Translations under genes and position numbers: made by a program | NCBI GenBank assembly: GCA_963798275.1 | Contig: CAWCTB010000032.1 | Coordinates: forward strand, 24,613 to 88,612 | Direction of reading: 5' to 3' | Length of the DNA: 64,000 bases | DNA from: CAWCTB01 sp963798275 | GTDB lineage: Bacteria; Acidobacteriota; Terriglobia; Terriglobales; Acidobacteriaceae | Part shown: in pieces, positions 43,554 to 52,980 of the stretch | Layout: each line of letters starts with the position of its first letter | Numbering within the stretch: position 1 is the stretch's first letter | Notes under the pieces: generated by a model | Databases searched by the model: none | What the model was told of the DNA's origin: nothing | What the model saw: the letters and a program-made list of their open reading frames with translations, nothing else

Positions 43554-45095
43554 ATGGCGCAGATCAAAGCAGACGAAATTACCAAGCTCATCCGTGAGCA
43601 GATCGAGAACTACGAAACCAAGATCTCGGTCGACGAAGTCGGTACCGTGATGTCCATCGGCGACGGCATTGCCCGTCTCTACGGCCTGGACAAAGTCATG
43701 GCCGGCGAACTCCTCGAGTTCCCGCACAACGTCGCCGGCATCGCCATGAACCTGGAAGAAGACCAGGTCGGCACCGTGCTTCTGGGCGAATACACTGAGG
43801 TGCAGGAAGGCGACGAGGTCAAGCGCACCGGCCGTATCATGAGCGTGCCCGTAGGTGATGCGCTGGTAGGGCGCGTGGTCAACGCCCTCGGACAGCCCAT
43901 CGACGACAAGGGTCCCATCGCCAGCGATCAGTTCAATGCGGTGGAGCGCCTCGCTCCCGGCGTTATCGATCGCCAGCCGGTGAAGGAGCCCATGGCTACC
44001 GGACTGAAGGCAATCGACTCCATGATTCCCATCGGCCGCGGCCAGCGCGAACTTATCATCGGCGACCGCCAGACCGGCAAGACCGCGGTCGCGCTCGACA
44101 CCATCATCAACAGCAAAGGACGCGACCTGATCTGCATTTACTGCGCTATCGGACAGAAGCGATCCTCGGTGGCGCAGGTGGTCAAGACGCTGGAAGATTT
44201 CGGCGCGATGGAATACACCATCGTCGTCTCGGCCTCCGCCTCCGATCCCGCCCCGATGCAGTACATCGCTCCCTACGCCGCCTGCGCCATGGGCGAGTAT
44301 TTCCGCGATAAGGGCAAGCATGCGCTGTGCATCTACGACGATCTTTCCAAGCACGCCGTGGCGTACCGCGAGATTTCGCTGTTGCTGCGACGTCCTCCGG
44401 GACGCGAAGCCTATCCCGGCGACGTGTTCTATCTCCACTCCCGCCTGTTGGAGCGCGCCTCCAAGCTGAGCAACGAAAAAGGCGGCGGATCGCTGACAGC
44501 GCTGCCTATCATCGAAACCCAGGCGGGTGACGTTTCGGCCTACATTCCGACCAACGTCATCTCCATCACCGACGGCCAGATCTATCTTGAAACTGACTTG
44601 TTCAACTCCGGCGTGCGTCCGGCGGTAAACGTCGGCCTGTCGGTCAGCCGCGTGGGCGGCAGCGCCCAGATCAAGGCCATGCGTCAGGTTGCCGGAACGC
44701 TTCGTCTCGACCTCGCGCAGTACCGCGAGCTGGCAGCGTTCTCGCAGTTCGGCAGCGACCTCGACAAGGCCACGCAGGCGCAGCTTGCCCGCGGTCAGCG
44801 CCTCACCGAAATCCTGAAGCAGGGCCAGTATCAGCCCCTGCCGTTCTCCAAGCAGATTCTGATCATCTACGCCGGCACCCAGGGCCTGCTCGACGATCTG
44901 CAGGTCGATCAGTTGCGCGACTTCGAAAAGGGCCTCTACGAATACGTGGACAGCAGCAATCCCGGCGTGCTGCGCTCCATTGAAGAGAAGAAGATCCTTG
45001 ACGATGAACTTCGCGGCAGCCTGACCGGCATCATCAAGGAATTCAAGGAGCGCTTCGTCAGCGAGCGTCAGCCCGTGGCCAAAGCGAGCGCCTAA
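43554..45095 (+). CDS. atpA: ATP synthase F1 subunit alpha
   Basis: The non-catalytic nucleotide-binding subunit, 513 residues, normal length. Landmarks: QIKADEITKLIREQIENYE, VGTVMSIGDGIARLYGLDKV, the P-loop IIGDRQTGKTAVALDTIIN, LLRRPPGREAYPGDVFYLHS, and the conserved FNSGVRPAVNVGLSVSRVGG with the catalytic Arg. The frame is intact and ATG 43554 is unambiguous. atpG follows after six bases. Confidence 0.98.
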   Translation: MAQIKADEITKLIREQIENYETKISVDEVGTVMSIGDGIARLYGLDKVMAGELLEFPHNVAGIAMNLEEDQVGTVLLGEYTEVQEGDEVKRTGRIMSVPVGDALVGRVVNALGQPIDDKGPIASDQFNAVERLAPGVIDRQPVKEPMATGLKAIDSMIPIGRGQRELIIGDRQTGKTAVALDTIINSKGRDLICIYCAIGQKRSSVAQVVKTLEDFGAMEYTIVVSASASDPAPMQYIAPYAACAMGEYFRDKGKHALCIYDDLSKHAVAYREISLLLRRPPGREAYPGDVFYLHSRLLERASKLSNEKGGGSLTALPIIETQAGDVSAYIPTNVISITDGQIYLETDLFNSGVRPAVNVGLSVSRVGGSAQIKAMRQVAGTLRLDLAQYRELAAFSQFGSDLDKATQAQLARGQRLTEILKQGQYQPLPFSKQILIIYAGTQGLLDDLQVDQLRDFEKGLYEYVDSSNPGVLRSIEEKKILDDELRGSLTGIIKEFKERFVSERQPVAKASA

Positions 45096-45101
45096 TCAGA
45101 C

Positions 45102-46139
45102 ATGGCAAACGTACTCGATCTCCGGCGCCGTATCCGCAGCGTGAAGAACACGCGGCAGATCACCAAGGCCATGAAAATGGTCTCAGCCGCACGCCTGCGC
45201 CGGGCCCAGGAGCGTGCATTAGCGGCTCGGCCGTTCGCCCAGATGATTGTGAACCTCCTGGAGTCGCTTATCAGCCGTGCCGAGCTAGTCGATCCCGACA
45301 CTGGCCGGCCCAAGCACCCGCTGCTCGAACAGCGTCCGGAGAACAACGTTCTTCTCATTCTGATCACCGGCGACCGCGGACTCGCCGGAGCCTTCAACTC
45401 CAACGTCCAGAAAGCTGCCTTGAAGTTCTTCCACGTCATGGAAGGAAAGAATATCGATATCGAAGTCATTGGCCGCAAGGGCCGCGACTTCCTGCGCCGC
45501 CGCTTTCCGGCAGCCAATCCCGACCGCGAAGGCCGTGCCGGCCAGATTCAGGTCGTGCGCGAGCATCTCACCATCCTTGGCAACATTAGCTTTGAAACCG
45601 TCGGGGAGATTTCTGAGAGCATCATCAACCGCTACTGCCACGGACAGTTCGACTCGGTTTACGTCATCTTCAACGAGTTCAAGTCCGTCATCTCGCAGCG
45701 CGTGATCGCGCAGCGCCTTCTTCCCGTGCAGGAGATCGGCCGCCGCGAAGTGACCCAGGCCGAAGAAATGGCCACCAGGGAACGTGAGCGCATGGGCGAG
45801 GCGGCGCGCAGCGCCGGCGTCAGCCTCAAAGAGCCGCCTCCCTCTGAGTTGGAGCGCGAAGCCGTCAAATTCGGCACGTTGCCGGTCGACTACATTTATG
45901 AGCAGCCCGCCGAAGAACTGTTCGCCGGCATTCTCCCGCGCTACGTGGGTATTCAGCTGTACCAGGCGATGCTGGAGTCGGTTGCCGCCGAACATGCGGC
46001 CCGCATGACCGCGATGGACTCGGCCACCAACAATGCCAACGATGTGATCGACTCGCTTACGCTGACGCTGAACCGCGTCCGCCAGGCGGCCATCACCAAA
46101 GAGATTATCGAGATCGTCAGCGGCGCAGCCGCGTCGTAA
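45102..46139 (+). CDS. atpG: ATP synthase F1 subunit gamma with internal insertion
   Basis: The rotor shaft subunit, 345 residues against about 290 in E. coli. The N-terminal helix (LDLRRRIRSVKNTRQITKAM, KMVSAARLRRAQ) and C-terminal helix (MTAMDSATNNANDVIDSLTL, TLNRVRQAAITKEIIEIVSG) are standard. The extra length is a charged stretch (GRREVTQAEEMATRERERMG to SLKEPPPSELEREAVKFG) ahead of LPVDYIYEQPAEELFAGIL, in the globular Rossmann-like part. The insertion could act as a regulatory element, as loops in chloroplast and cyanobacterial gamma do, but it lacks a cysteine pair. Confidence 0.95.
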   Translation: MANVLDLRRRIRSVKNTRQITKAMKMVSAARLRRAQERALAARPFAQMIVNLLESLISRAELVDPDTGRPKHPLLEQRPENNVLLILITGDRGLAGAFNSNVQKAALKFFHVMEGKNIDIEVIGRKGRDFLRRRFPAANPDREGRAGQIQVVREHLTILGNISFETVGEISESIINRYCHGQFDSVYVIFNEFKSVISQRVIAQRLLPVQEIGRREVTQAEEMATRERERMGEAARSAGVSLKEPPPSELEREAVKFGTLPVDYIYEQPAEELFAGILPRYVGIQLYQAMLESVAAEHAARMTAMDSATNNANDVIDSLTLTLNRVRQAAITKEIIEIVSGAAAS

Positions 46140-46275
46140 CGACGGTGGCTACTGATCAGGGGATAGTGGTTAATCTCATCTGATCAAGGCCAAACGGAAT
46201 TACCAAATTGTCGGTGGTTGGATGTGGGGTCCGTTTTCTATCCACTATCCACTATCCACTGACCACGGGACTCAT

Positions 46276-47718
46276 ATGGCAGAAAATATCGGACACGTTA
46301 TCCAAATCGCAGGGCCCGCCGTGGACGTGCAGTTCCCCGAAGGCGCATTGCCCCCCATCTACTCGGCCTTGCGCGTTGTCAGCGACGGTTTTAACGTTCC
46401 CAACCCGGTGAACGTCATCCTCGAGGTGGAGCAGCAACTCGGCGAAGGCCGGGTGCGCTGCGTCGCCATGGAGCCCACCGACGGCATGGTACGCGGCATG
46501 AAGGCCATCGATCTCGGCGGCCCCATCACCGTGCCCGTGGGCAAGGCCACCCTGGGGCGTGTGCTCAACGTTATCGGCGAACCGGTCGACAATCTCGGCC
46601 CGGTCAACGCCGAGAAGCGTCTGCCCATCCATCGCGCTGCGCCGGCCTTCGATGAGCAGTCCACCTCCCTGGAGATGTTCGAAACCGGCGTCAAAGTCAT
46701 CGATCTCATCCAGCCTTTCTTGAAGGGCGGCAAGATCGGGCTGTTCGGCGGTGCGGGCGTGGGCAAAACCGTCGTCATCATGGAACTCATCAACAACGTT
46801 GCGCTCCAGCATGGCGGCTTCTCCGTGTTCGCCGGTGTCGGCGAACGCACCCGCGAAGGCAACGACCTCTGGCTGGAAATGCAGGAATCCGGCGTCGTCA
46901 ACCTCAAGGAGCCTTCCAAATCGAAGGCCGCACTCATCTATGGCCAGATGACCGAGCCGCCCGGAGCGCGTCTGCGTGTCGCGCTGACCGGCCTTACCGT
47001 CGCCGAGTACTTCCGCGACGAAGAAGGTTCTGACACGCTGCTCTTCATCGATAACATCTTCCGCTTCACTCAGGCCGGTTCCGAGGTCTCAACCCTGCTC
47101 GGGCGCATGCCCTCCGCCGTGGGCTATCAGCCGAACCTGGCCAGCGAAATGGGAGAACTGCAGGAGCGGATCACCTCGACCAAGAAAGGTTCCGTTACCT
47201 CGGTGCAGGCCGTGTACGTGCCCGCCGACGATTTGACCGATCCCGCCCCGGCGACGACCTTCGCCCACCTCGACGCCACCACGGTGCTCTCGCGCCAGAT
47301 CGCGGAGCTGGGTATTTATCCCGCCGTCGATCCTCTGGCTTCGACCTCGCGCATTCTCGATCCGCGGGTCGTCGGCGACGAGCACTACGATGTCGCCCAG
47401 GCCGTGAAAAAGACCTTGCAGAGCTACAAGGACCTGCAGGACATCATCGCCATTCTCGGTATCGACGAACTCAGCGAAGATCAGAAACTCACCGTAACGC
47501 GCGCCCGCAAGATCCAGCGCTTCTTCTCTCAGCCCTTCCACGTGGCCGAGCAGTTCACCGGGCTCAAGGGCAAGTATGTGAAGGTCGCAGAGACCGTGCG
47601 CAGCTTCAAGGAGATCGTCGAGGGCAAGCATGACGACATCCCCGAGCAGGCCTTCTTCTTAAAGGGCTCCATCGAAGAAGTGCTCGAGGCTGCCGAGAAG
47701 ATGAAGGAGACCGCGTAA
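46276..47718 (+). CDS. atpD: ATP synthase F1 subunit beta
   Basis: The catalytic subunit, 480 residues. Motifs: GHVIQIAGPAVDVQFPEGAL, the P-loop GLFGGAGVGKTVVIMELINN, VFAGVGERTREGNDLWLEM with the catalytic Glu, LLFIDNIFRFTQAGSEVSTL and LGRMPSAVGYQPNLASEMG. ATG 46276 (MAENIGHVIQ) is the start; the frame upstream to 46222 runs through a CTATCCACTATCCACT-like repeat and is not coding. The 136-base gap to atpG is repeat-rich. Confidence 0.98.
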   Translation: MAENIGHVIQIAGPAVDVQFPEGALPPIYSALRVVSDGFNVPNPVNVILEVEQQLGEGRVRCVAMEPTDGMVRGMKAIDLGGPITVPVGKATLGRVLNVIGEPVDNLGPVNAEKRLPIHRAAPAFDEQSTSLEMFETGVKVIDLIQPFLKGGKIGLFGGAGVGKTVVIMELINNVALQHGGFSVFAGVGERTREGNDLWLEMQESGVVNLKEPSKSKAALIYGQMTEPPGARLRVALTGLTVAEYFRDEEGSDTLLFIDNIFRFTQAGSEVSTLLGRMPSAVGYQPNLASEMGELQERITSTKKGSVTSVQAVYVPADDLTDPAPATTFAHLDATTVLSRQIAELGIYPAVDPLASTSRILDPRVVGDEHYDVAQAVKKTLQSYKDLQDIIAILGIDELSEDQKLTVTRARKIQRFFSQPFHVAEQFTGLKGKYVKVAETVRSFKEIVEGKHDDIPEQAFFLKGSIEEVLEAAEKMKETA

Positions 47719-47724
47719 ATCTCC

Positions 47725-48147
47725 ATGGCTGACACCATCGAACTCGAAATCGTTACCCCCGAGAAGCTGGTGGTGCGCGAACCCGTCGACCAGGTCCAGG
47801 TGCCCGGCAAATCCGGCTACCTTGGTGTCCTTCCCGGGCACGCTCCACTGATCGGCGAGGTCGCCGTCGGCGAGGTCACCTACAAGCACAGCGGGGCGAC
47901 CGAGTATCTCGCGCTCGGATGGGGCTTCGTCGAGGTTTTGCCCAACAAGGTAACGATCCTCGCGCAGACTGCCGAGCGCGCCCAAGAGATCAATGTGCAA
48001 CGGGCGCAGGACGCCAAGTCGCGCGCCGAACAGGCTCTGCGCGAAGCCAGGCCCGATCTCGACTACGACGCCACGCTCGAAGCCCTGCGACGCGCCGATT
48101 GTCGCCTGTTGGTTGCTTCCCACGCCGGAGCCACCGCCGCACGATAG
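47725..48147 (+). CDS. atpC: ATP synthase F1 subunit epsilon
   Basis: A 140-residue subunit with the beta-sandwich (IELEIVTPEKLVVREPVDQV, VPGKSGYLGVLPGHAPLIGE, VTYKHSGATEYLALGWGFVE) and the two-helix C-terminal arm (RAQEINVQRAQDAKSRAEQA, LRRADCRLLVASHAG) that can inhibit ATP hydrolysis. It is the last gene of the operon; subunits a and c are not in the window, so the F0 core genes lie elsewhere. An intrinsic terminator follows. Confidence 0.95.
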   Translation: MADTIELEIVTPEKLVVREPVDQVQVPGKSGYLGVLPGHAPLIGEVAVGEVTYKHSGATEYLALGWGFVEVLPNKVTILAQTAERAQEINVQRAQDAKSRAEQALREARPDLDYDATLEALRRADCRLLVASHAGATAAR

Positions 48148-48172
48148 AAACTTATCCATGCGCAAATAAGAA

Positions 48173-48203
48173 GCGCCGGATCATCTCCGGCGCATTTTCT
48201 TTT
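48173..48203 (+). terminator. Intrinsic terminator of the atp operon
   Basis: GCGCCGGA (48173-48180) pairs perfectly with TCCGGCGC (48186-48193) around TCATC and is followed by ATTTTCTTTT. It lies 25 bases after the atpC stop and also faces the 3' end of serA, whose stop is at 48220. Confidence 0.85.
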
Positions 48204-48219
48204 CGCTCCCAAGCCCAAT

Positions 48220-49839
48220 CTACGCCGCGCTGGACTTCTTCAGTTGCACCGTCCCCAGGCGCACCGCCTTCGCCACCTCGACCGCCTCAATCTGCCGCAG
48301 GTCGTGCAGCACCGACTCGTCCACGTCGCCGTCGACTTGCACCACCGCGACCGCACCTCCGGGCTGCAGCGGATGATCGCCGCGTCCCAGCGAGAAGTTC
48401 GCGATGTTGACGTTATGCCGTCCCAGAGTGGTTCCCACGCGCCCGACCACACCCGGGACGTCGCGGTTGCGGAGGTAAATGACGTTGCCTTCCAGCGGGG
48501 CCTCCACGTCGATCTCATCGATGCGCAGCAAACGCGGCGACGAGCCGTGCAGCACGGTTCCATCTACAGTCCGCTCGCCGTGGCCGCTCTTGAGGGTGAG
48601 GCTAACAATGCTGGACGCGGCACCGCCTGAGCTGCGTGGCTTTTTGCGTTCGCTCACCCGAATCCCCCGCTCCTCTGCGATCGAGGCGGCATTCACCATG
48701 TTGGCCTTCTCGTGCGCCATCTGGTTCAGCACCCCGGCGATCGCCGCATTACGAATCAGGTCGGTTTTCCAGTTGCCGATGTCGCCGTTAAAGCCGATGG
48801 CGATCTCCTCAACGCTGCCTTCGCCCGACTGCGCAAGAAATGCGCCCAGCCGCTCCGCCAAGCCGATGTACGGCAACATCTGCTCGTACTCTTCAAAGGT
48901 CACCGAAGGCACGTTGACGGCGTTCTGAATGACGCCCTTCAGCAGGTACTCGCGCACCTGCATGGCAATCTGAATGCCGACCGCATCCTGGGCCTCGTTG
49001 GTCGAGCCCGCGATGTGCGGCGTCAGGATCATGTTCGGAGCTTTGTGGAAAGGCGAATCCTGCAACGGCTCGTCAGTGAATACGTCCAGCGCCACTCCAC
49101 CCAGTTGGCCCGATTCCAGCGCGGCGGCCACTGCCTTGTCGTCGAGCAGCTCGCCGCGCGCACAGTTGATCAGCCGCGCGCCCTTTTTCATCTTGGCCAG
49201 GGTCCGCTCGTTGATCATGCCCTGCGTTTGCGAAGTCAGGCCAACGTGCAGCGTAATGTAGTCCGATTGCGCGAACAGGTCTTCCAGCGAAACCAGCGTG
49301 ATCTGGTGCTGCTGGGCCAGGCTCAACGCCACGTACGGATCGTGGGCAATCACCTTCATGCCGAAAGCGATCGCGCGCTTGGCCACTTCGATGCCGATGC
49401 GTCCCAACCCAACCACGCCCAGCGTCTTGCCGCGCAGCTCGGTGCCTTGGAGCGCCTTCTTCTCCCATTTGCCGGCATGCATGCCTGAGTCGGCCCGCGT
49501 CAAATGGCGCGCCAGCGCTAGCATGAGCGCCAGAGTGTGTTCCGCCACGGCGACGGCATTTCCGCCCGGCGTGTTCATCACCGCGATGCCGCGCTTGGTC
49601 GCGGCTTCCAGGTCAATGTTGTCCACTCCTACGCCCGCGCGTCCAATCACGCGCAGCTTGGGAGCGGCGTCCAGCATTTTGCTATCGACAAACACCGCCG
49701 AGCGCACCAGCAATGCGTCCGCATCGGCGAGTTCCGCGAACAAGGTTTCCTTGTCAGGAGTGGCGAGCGTCCAGCCGGGCTGCTCGCGGAATATGTCCAG
49801 CGCGGCAGGTGCAATTTTCTCCGCGACGACGATTTTCAT
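48220..49839 (-). CDS. serA: D-3-phosphoglycerate dehydrogenase (long, ACT-domain form)
   Basis: The first enzyme of serine synthesis, 539 residues. N-terminal: KIVVAEKIAPAALDIFREQP, RVIGRAGVGVDNIDLEAATK. The NAD site is TLGVVGLGRIGIEVAKRAIA, with INCARGELLDDKAVAAALES carrying the catalytic Arg and NMILTPHIAGSTNEAQDAVG the catalytic His. The long form adds an intervening substrate-binding domain and a C-terminal ACT domain (RDVPGVVGRVGTTLGRHNVN) for possible serine feedback. ATG 49839 overlaps the stop of the aminotransferase gene, so the two are translationally coupled. Confidence 0.96.
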   Translation of the reverse strand: MKIVVAEKIAPAALDIFREQPGWTLATPDKETLFAELADADALLVRSAVFVDSKMLDAAPKLRVIGRAGVGVDNIDLEAATKRGIAVMNTPGGNAVAVAEHTLALMLALARHLTRADSGMHAGKWEKKALQGTELRGKTLGVVGLGRIGIEVAKRAIAFGMKVIAHDPYVALSLAQQHQITLVSLEDLFAQSDYITLHVGLTSQTQGMINERTLAKMKKGARLINCARGELLDDKAVAAALESGQLGGVALDVFTDEPLQDSPFHKAPNMILTPHIAGSTNEAQDAVGIQIAMQVREYLLKGVIQNAVNVPSVTFEEYEQMLPYIGLAERLGAFLAQSGEGSVEEIAIGFNGDIGNWKTDLIRNAAIAGVLNQMAHEKANMVNAASIAEERGIRVSERKKPRSSGGAASSIVSLTLKSGHGERTVDGTVLHGSSPRLLRIDEIDVEAPLEGNVIYLRNRDVPGVVGRVGTTLGRHNVNIANFSLGRGDHPLQPGGAVAVVQVDGDVDESVLHDLRQIEAVEVAKAVRLGTVQLKKSSAA

Positions 49840-51023
49840 GCCTGGACCTTCGCCGTCCCCATAAACTGCTCCGCAAACACTTCCTGTACCGCCCGGACCC
49901 CGGCTCCCAACTCAAAGCGATGCGACGGCGCCACCTTGAGCAACACGTGCTCCAAAGCACCGATCACGCCGATGGCGTCGAGGTAGTCGTAGTAGCCGAG
50001 ATGCGCAATGCGAATCATCTTGCCTTTCATCTCGCCCTGCCCGTTGGCCACCACCATAGCGAAGCTCTCGCGGAACTCCTTCACCAGCGCGCTCGAGTCC
50101 ACGCCATCCGGAGGAAGCACCGCCGTCACCGCCGCCGCTGGACACGTCGGCGCAAACAGCTTCAGTCCCAGCGCCTTCGCGCCCGCGCGCACCATCTCCG
50201 CCGAAGTCTCGGCGTTATGCACCAGCGCATCTCGCCCCGCGGCGAGGTCACCCTTGCCCGATTTGCGGATGTAGTCCAGCGCCGCCAGCAGTCCGGCAAT
50301 CAGCGCGGTCGCCGGCGTGAAAGCCGACTCGCCCTTGGCTGCCGCCTTGCGCTCCTTGCGCAGATCGAAGTAGTAGCGCGGCTGTTTGGCATCTTCGGCG
50401 CGCTTCCAGGCCCGCTCGCTCACGCTCAGGTAGGCCAGCCCCGGAGGAATCATCACCGCCTTCTGCGATCCGCCGATCAGCACGTCGATACCCCAGCCGT
50501 CCACGTCGAAGTACGTCGTGCCCAGGCCGGTGATGGCGTCCACCACCAGCAGCGTGTCCGTGCCTTTTAGCAGCGAAGCTACGCCTTTCACATCGTGGCG
50601 TGCGCCGGTTGAGGTTTCCGTCGCCTGCATATACAGCACCCGTGCGCCATCGAGCTTCGACTTCACCTCGCGCAGGTCAAATGTCTGCCCGTATGGAGCC
50701 GAGACCAGATCCACCTGGCAGCCGTAGGCCTTGGTGATATCGCGCCAGCGCTCGCCAAATTTGCCGGCGCTCAACACAACCACCTTGTCGCCCGGCGAAG
50801 TCAAGTTCGATACCGACGCTTCCATCGCGCCGCTGCCCGAGGCAGCCAGGATCAAAACGTCATTTTGCGTGCCGACGAAGGTCTTCAGGTCGGCCAGGGT
50901 ACGGGTGAAGATCTCGCGAAATTCCGCGGTGCGATGATGCATGTCCGCGGCGGCAATCGCCTGCTGTGCTGCGGGAAGAAGAGGAGTAGGACCGGGGGTA
51001 AAAAGCCGCGTCTTACGTAGCAT
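49836..51023 (-). CDS. Class V PLP aminotransferase, probable phosphoserine or serine-glyoxylate type
   Basis: A 395-residue alanine-glyoxylate/serine-pyruvate family enzyme: RLFTPGPTPLLPAAQQAIAA, HHRTAEFREIFTRTLADL, ILAASGSGAMEASVSNL, VVDAITGLGTTYFDVDGWG, and the PLP lysine in VLIGGSQKAVMIPPGLAYL. The four-base ATGA overlap with serA suggests it supplies the next step (phosphohydroxypyruvate to phosphoserine), as class V enzymes do in some bacteria lacking SerC; a glyoxylate transaminase role is also possible. AAAGGTGG precedes ATG 51023. Confidence 0.9.
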   Translation of the reverse strand: MLRKTRLFTPGPTPLLPAAQQAIAAADMHHRTAEFREIFTRTLADLKTFVGTQNDVLILAASGSGAMEASVSNLTSPGDKVVVLSAGKFGERWRDITKAYGCQVDLVSAPYGQTFDLREVKSKLDGARVLYMQATETSTGARHDVKGVASLLKGTDTLLVVDAITGLGTTYFDVDGWGIDVLIGGSQKAVMIPPGLAYLSVSERAWKRAEDAKQPRYYFDLRKERKAAAKGESAFTPATALIAGLLAALDYIRKSGKGDLAAGRDALVHNAETSAEMVRAGAKALGLKLFAPTCPAAAVTAVLPPDGVDSSALVKEFRESFAMVVANGQGEMKGKMIRIAHLGYYDYLDAIGVIGALEHVLLKVAPSHRFELGAGVRAVQEVFAEQFMGTAKVQA

Positions 51024-51107
51024 GGCACGTCCACCTTTGCTCGTAGAATTTCCGGCGGAAAACAGCGCCGTCTATCTACTATAAAGCCCGCTGCCGACCC
51101 CAGCCAC

Positions 51108-51120
51108 TATAATTGCCCCA
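51108..51120 (+). promoter_or_regulatory. Candidate leaderless promoter of yqeY
   Basis: A perfect TATAAT (51108-51113) ends six bases before the ATG at 51120 and there is no Shine-Dalgarno site. Transcription would begin at or next to the start codon. No clear -35 box. Confidence 0.45.
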
Positions 51121-51569
51121 TGAGTTTGACCGAGCAGGTCCAGAAAGACATGATCGCAGCCATGCGCAGCAAAGAAGAGCTGCGCCTCTCCACCCTGCGC
51201 ATGATGAAAGCCGCATTGAAAAATAAGGAGATCGACAAGCGCGCCCCGCTCGACGAGAAGGAAGAGCTGCAGGTCTTCAGCACCATGATCAAGCAGCGCA
51301 AGGACTCGATCGAGCAGTTCGAAAAAGGGAATCGCCCCGAGCTCGCCAAGAAAGAGGCCGAGGAGATCACCATCATCGAGGCCTACATGCCCAAGGCCCT
51401 CAGCGCGGAAGACATCGCCGCCACCGTCGCGGCCACCGTCGCCGAAATGGGCTCTCCCACCATGAAAGACATGGGTGCGGTCATGAAGGCTGTAATGGCC
51501 AGATTCGGCGGCGCTCGCGTGGATGGAAAACTCGTCAGCGAAGCGGTGAAGAAAGCCCTGTCGAAGTAA
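51120..51569 (+). CDS. YqeY/GatB-tail-like protein
   Basis: A 149-residue helical protein of the YqeY family, similar to the tRNA-binding tail of GatB: LTEQVQKDMIAAMRSKEELR, LSTLRMMKAALKNKEIDKRA, LAKKEAEEITIIEAYMPKAL and MKDMGAVMKAVMARFGGARV. The family is thought to bind tRNA or act near amidotransferases; its job as a stand-alone protein is not known. It is divergent from the aminotransferase/serA operon. Confidence 0.94.
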   Translation: MSLTEQVQKDMIAAMRSKEELRLSTLRMMKAALKNKEIDKRAPLDEKEELQVFSTMIKQRKDSIEQFEKGNRPELAKKEAEEITIIEAYMPKALSAEDIAATVAATVAEMGSPTMKDMGAVMKAVMARFGGARVDGKLVSEAVKKALSK

Positions 51570-51884
51570 CTCGTTCCTGCCGCTCTCGATTCCACCTCAC
51601 CAGCAGCTCTATCGGTGCCATTGGGAGCGGCGCAGTGCTGCCGTCGCACTGTGCCGTTGGGATCTCCCCCAGTGGCCACAAATCGACAGGCTGCCCGCCA
51701 CGGAGGAACATCCGGTTTGGGAAAGCGCCGAGTTTGTTTCAAAACGGGAAAGCAGTATAGTAGTTGCGCGAATTCCCTTTCCGGGCGGGCGAGGGAAAAG
51801 CGACACTGAAGTGGCACACCTCCTAATGTTCCAAAGTTAGCGAGTTGCCCCTGATCATTGCGTGTCATAAGGAGATTAATTCAT
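51570..51884. other. Intergenic stretch with a hairpin and a candidate promoter
   Basis: No gene. CAGTGC (51633-51638) pairs with GCACTG (51646-51651) without a T run. TTGTTT (51734-51739) and TATAGT (51756-51761), 16 bases apart, could drive the outer-membrane protein gene at 51885. Confidence 0.4.
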
Positions 51885-52580
51885 ATGCGGCGCTCTTTTG
51901 TTTGCGTCTTTGCTGTCTTCCTGCTGCTATCCGCTCTCCCCGGTTTCGCACAACAAACCACCATTCTCCAGTACAGCACGTACGTCGCCTTCTCCTACCT
52001 CAGCACGCCGTCATTGAATCTGGTGCAGCGCGGACTCGATGCCGACTTTGGCGTCAACATGCGCAGTTGGCTGACGCTAGGAGGCGATTTCAGCTACCAA
52101 AATGGCCACTCTACGCTGCTGCCGAACAATCTTAATGCGGCAACACAGGCAAAATTGGCGCCGTTCGTACCAATCTTCCAGCAGTTGGGTATCCCGATTG
52201 CGGTTCCTTTCGACGGTACGGTCTATACGTATGAGGCCGGACCGCAATTCAACTACCGCAAATTGAAGAAGTTTACCTTGTTCGTGCGTCCCGCGCTCGG
52301 GGCGCTGCACGCGACCGTCGAGGCCAAGCCCAACAACCCATACATCGCACAGATCGTCAGCGGCCTTCTGAACGGGAAGACGTCCAGCTCTGACACCGTA
52401 GTGTTTTACGGCTTTGGAGGCGGGATCACCTGGGAGGCAACCCCGCACTTCGGTATTCGTGTAGCCAGCGACTTTGTTCACTACAATTTCTTCTCAAATA
52501 TTCTGGATGGCGGACGTAACAGCGTGCGCGTCACCGTGGGAACGAAGTTTAATTTTGGAAAGAACATCGTGAAACAGTAG
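51885..52580 (+). CDS. Outer-membrane beta-barrel protein
   Basis: A 231-residue exported protein: signal peptide MRRSFVCVFAVFLLLSALPG with cleavage near FAQQ, then alternating polar/aromatic strands (FGVNMRSWLTLGGDFSYQNG, TYEAGPQFNYRKLKKFTLFV, FGGGITWEATPHFGIRVASD, FVHYNFFSNI) and a C-terminal strand NSVRVTVGTKFNFGK. This is the eight-stranded OMP/Ail-like barrel pattern. Function unknown; no OmpA peptidoglycan domain is attached. AAGGAG lies ten bases upstream of ATG 51885. Confidence 0.82.
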   Translation: MRRSFVCVFAVFLLLSALPGFAQQTTILQYSTYVAFSYLSTPSLNLVQRGLDADFGVNMRSWLTLGGDFSYQNGHSTLLPNNLNAATQAKLAPFVPIFQQLGIPIAVPFDGTVYTYEAGPQFNYRKLKKFTLFVRPALGALHATVEAKPNNPYIAQIVSGLLNGKTSSSDTVVFYGFGGGITWEATPHFGIRVASDFVHYNFFSNILDGGRNSVRVTVGTKFNFGKNIVKQ

Positions 52581-52980
52581 TTGAAGGATGGACAGAATAC
52601 CGTCCACCTTCCGGTTTCGCCGTCTTTCGGTTGCGCAGAACGGGTCACTCGCTGACTCGAGAAGTTGAGGGAGCGGCAACAGGATACAGGGGGCCGACGT
52701 TGACGTGGCGTCAGCGAAGGCTCCCTCCCTTTGTGCGCATTTCTGTGCCGGTTGCCACAATCCTGTTATCCCGGTGGGCTCCGCCCGCAAGCGCGCCGCA
52801 TAACTCTTCATTTCCGACTATTCGTCCCGGCGCGTAAGCCACTCGTGCTCGTTTTCTGTCCCCATCGCGCATTGTGGCTCAATAACAGAAAGATGTTGGG
52901 CGAGGGGAACCGCACTTCTGTTCTTCGCGTATCAACAGATGTAGCCGCTGCCGGCTCCTTTAGCTGCCGGAGCATTTCTT
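52581..52980. other. Intergenic stretch without a recognised gene
   Basis: Overlapping frames exist here but none looks like protein. Near the end GCTCC and GGAGC can pair around TTTAGCTGCC just before the permease start, too weak to call a terminator. Nothing else is supported. Confidence 0.4.
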
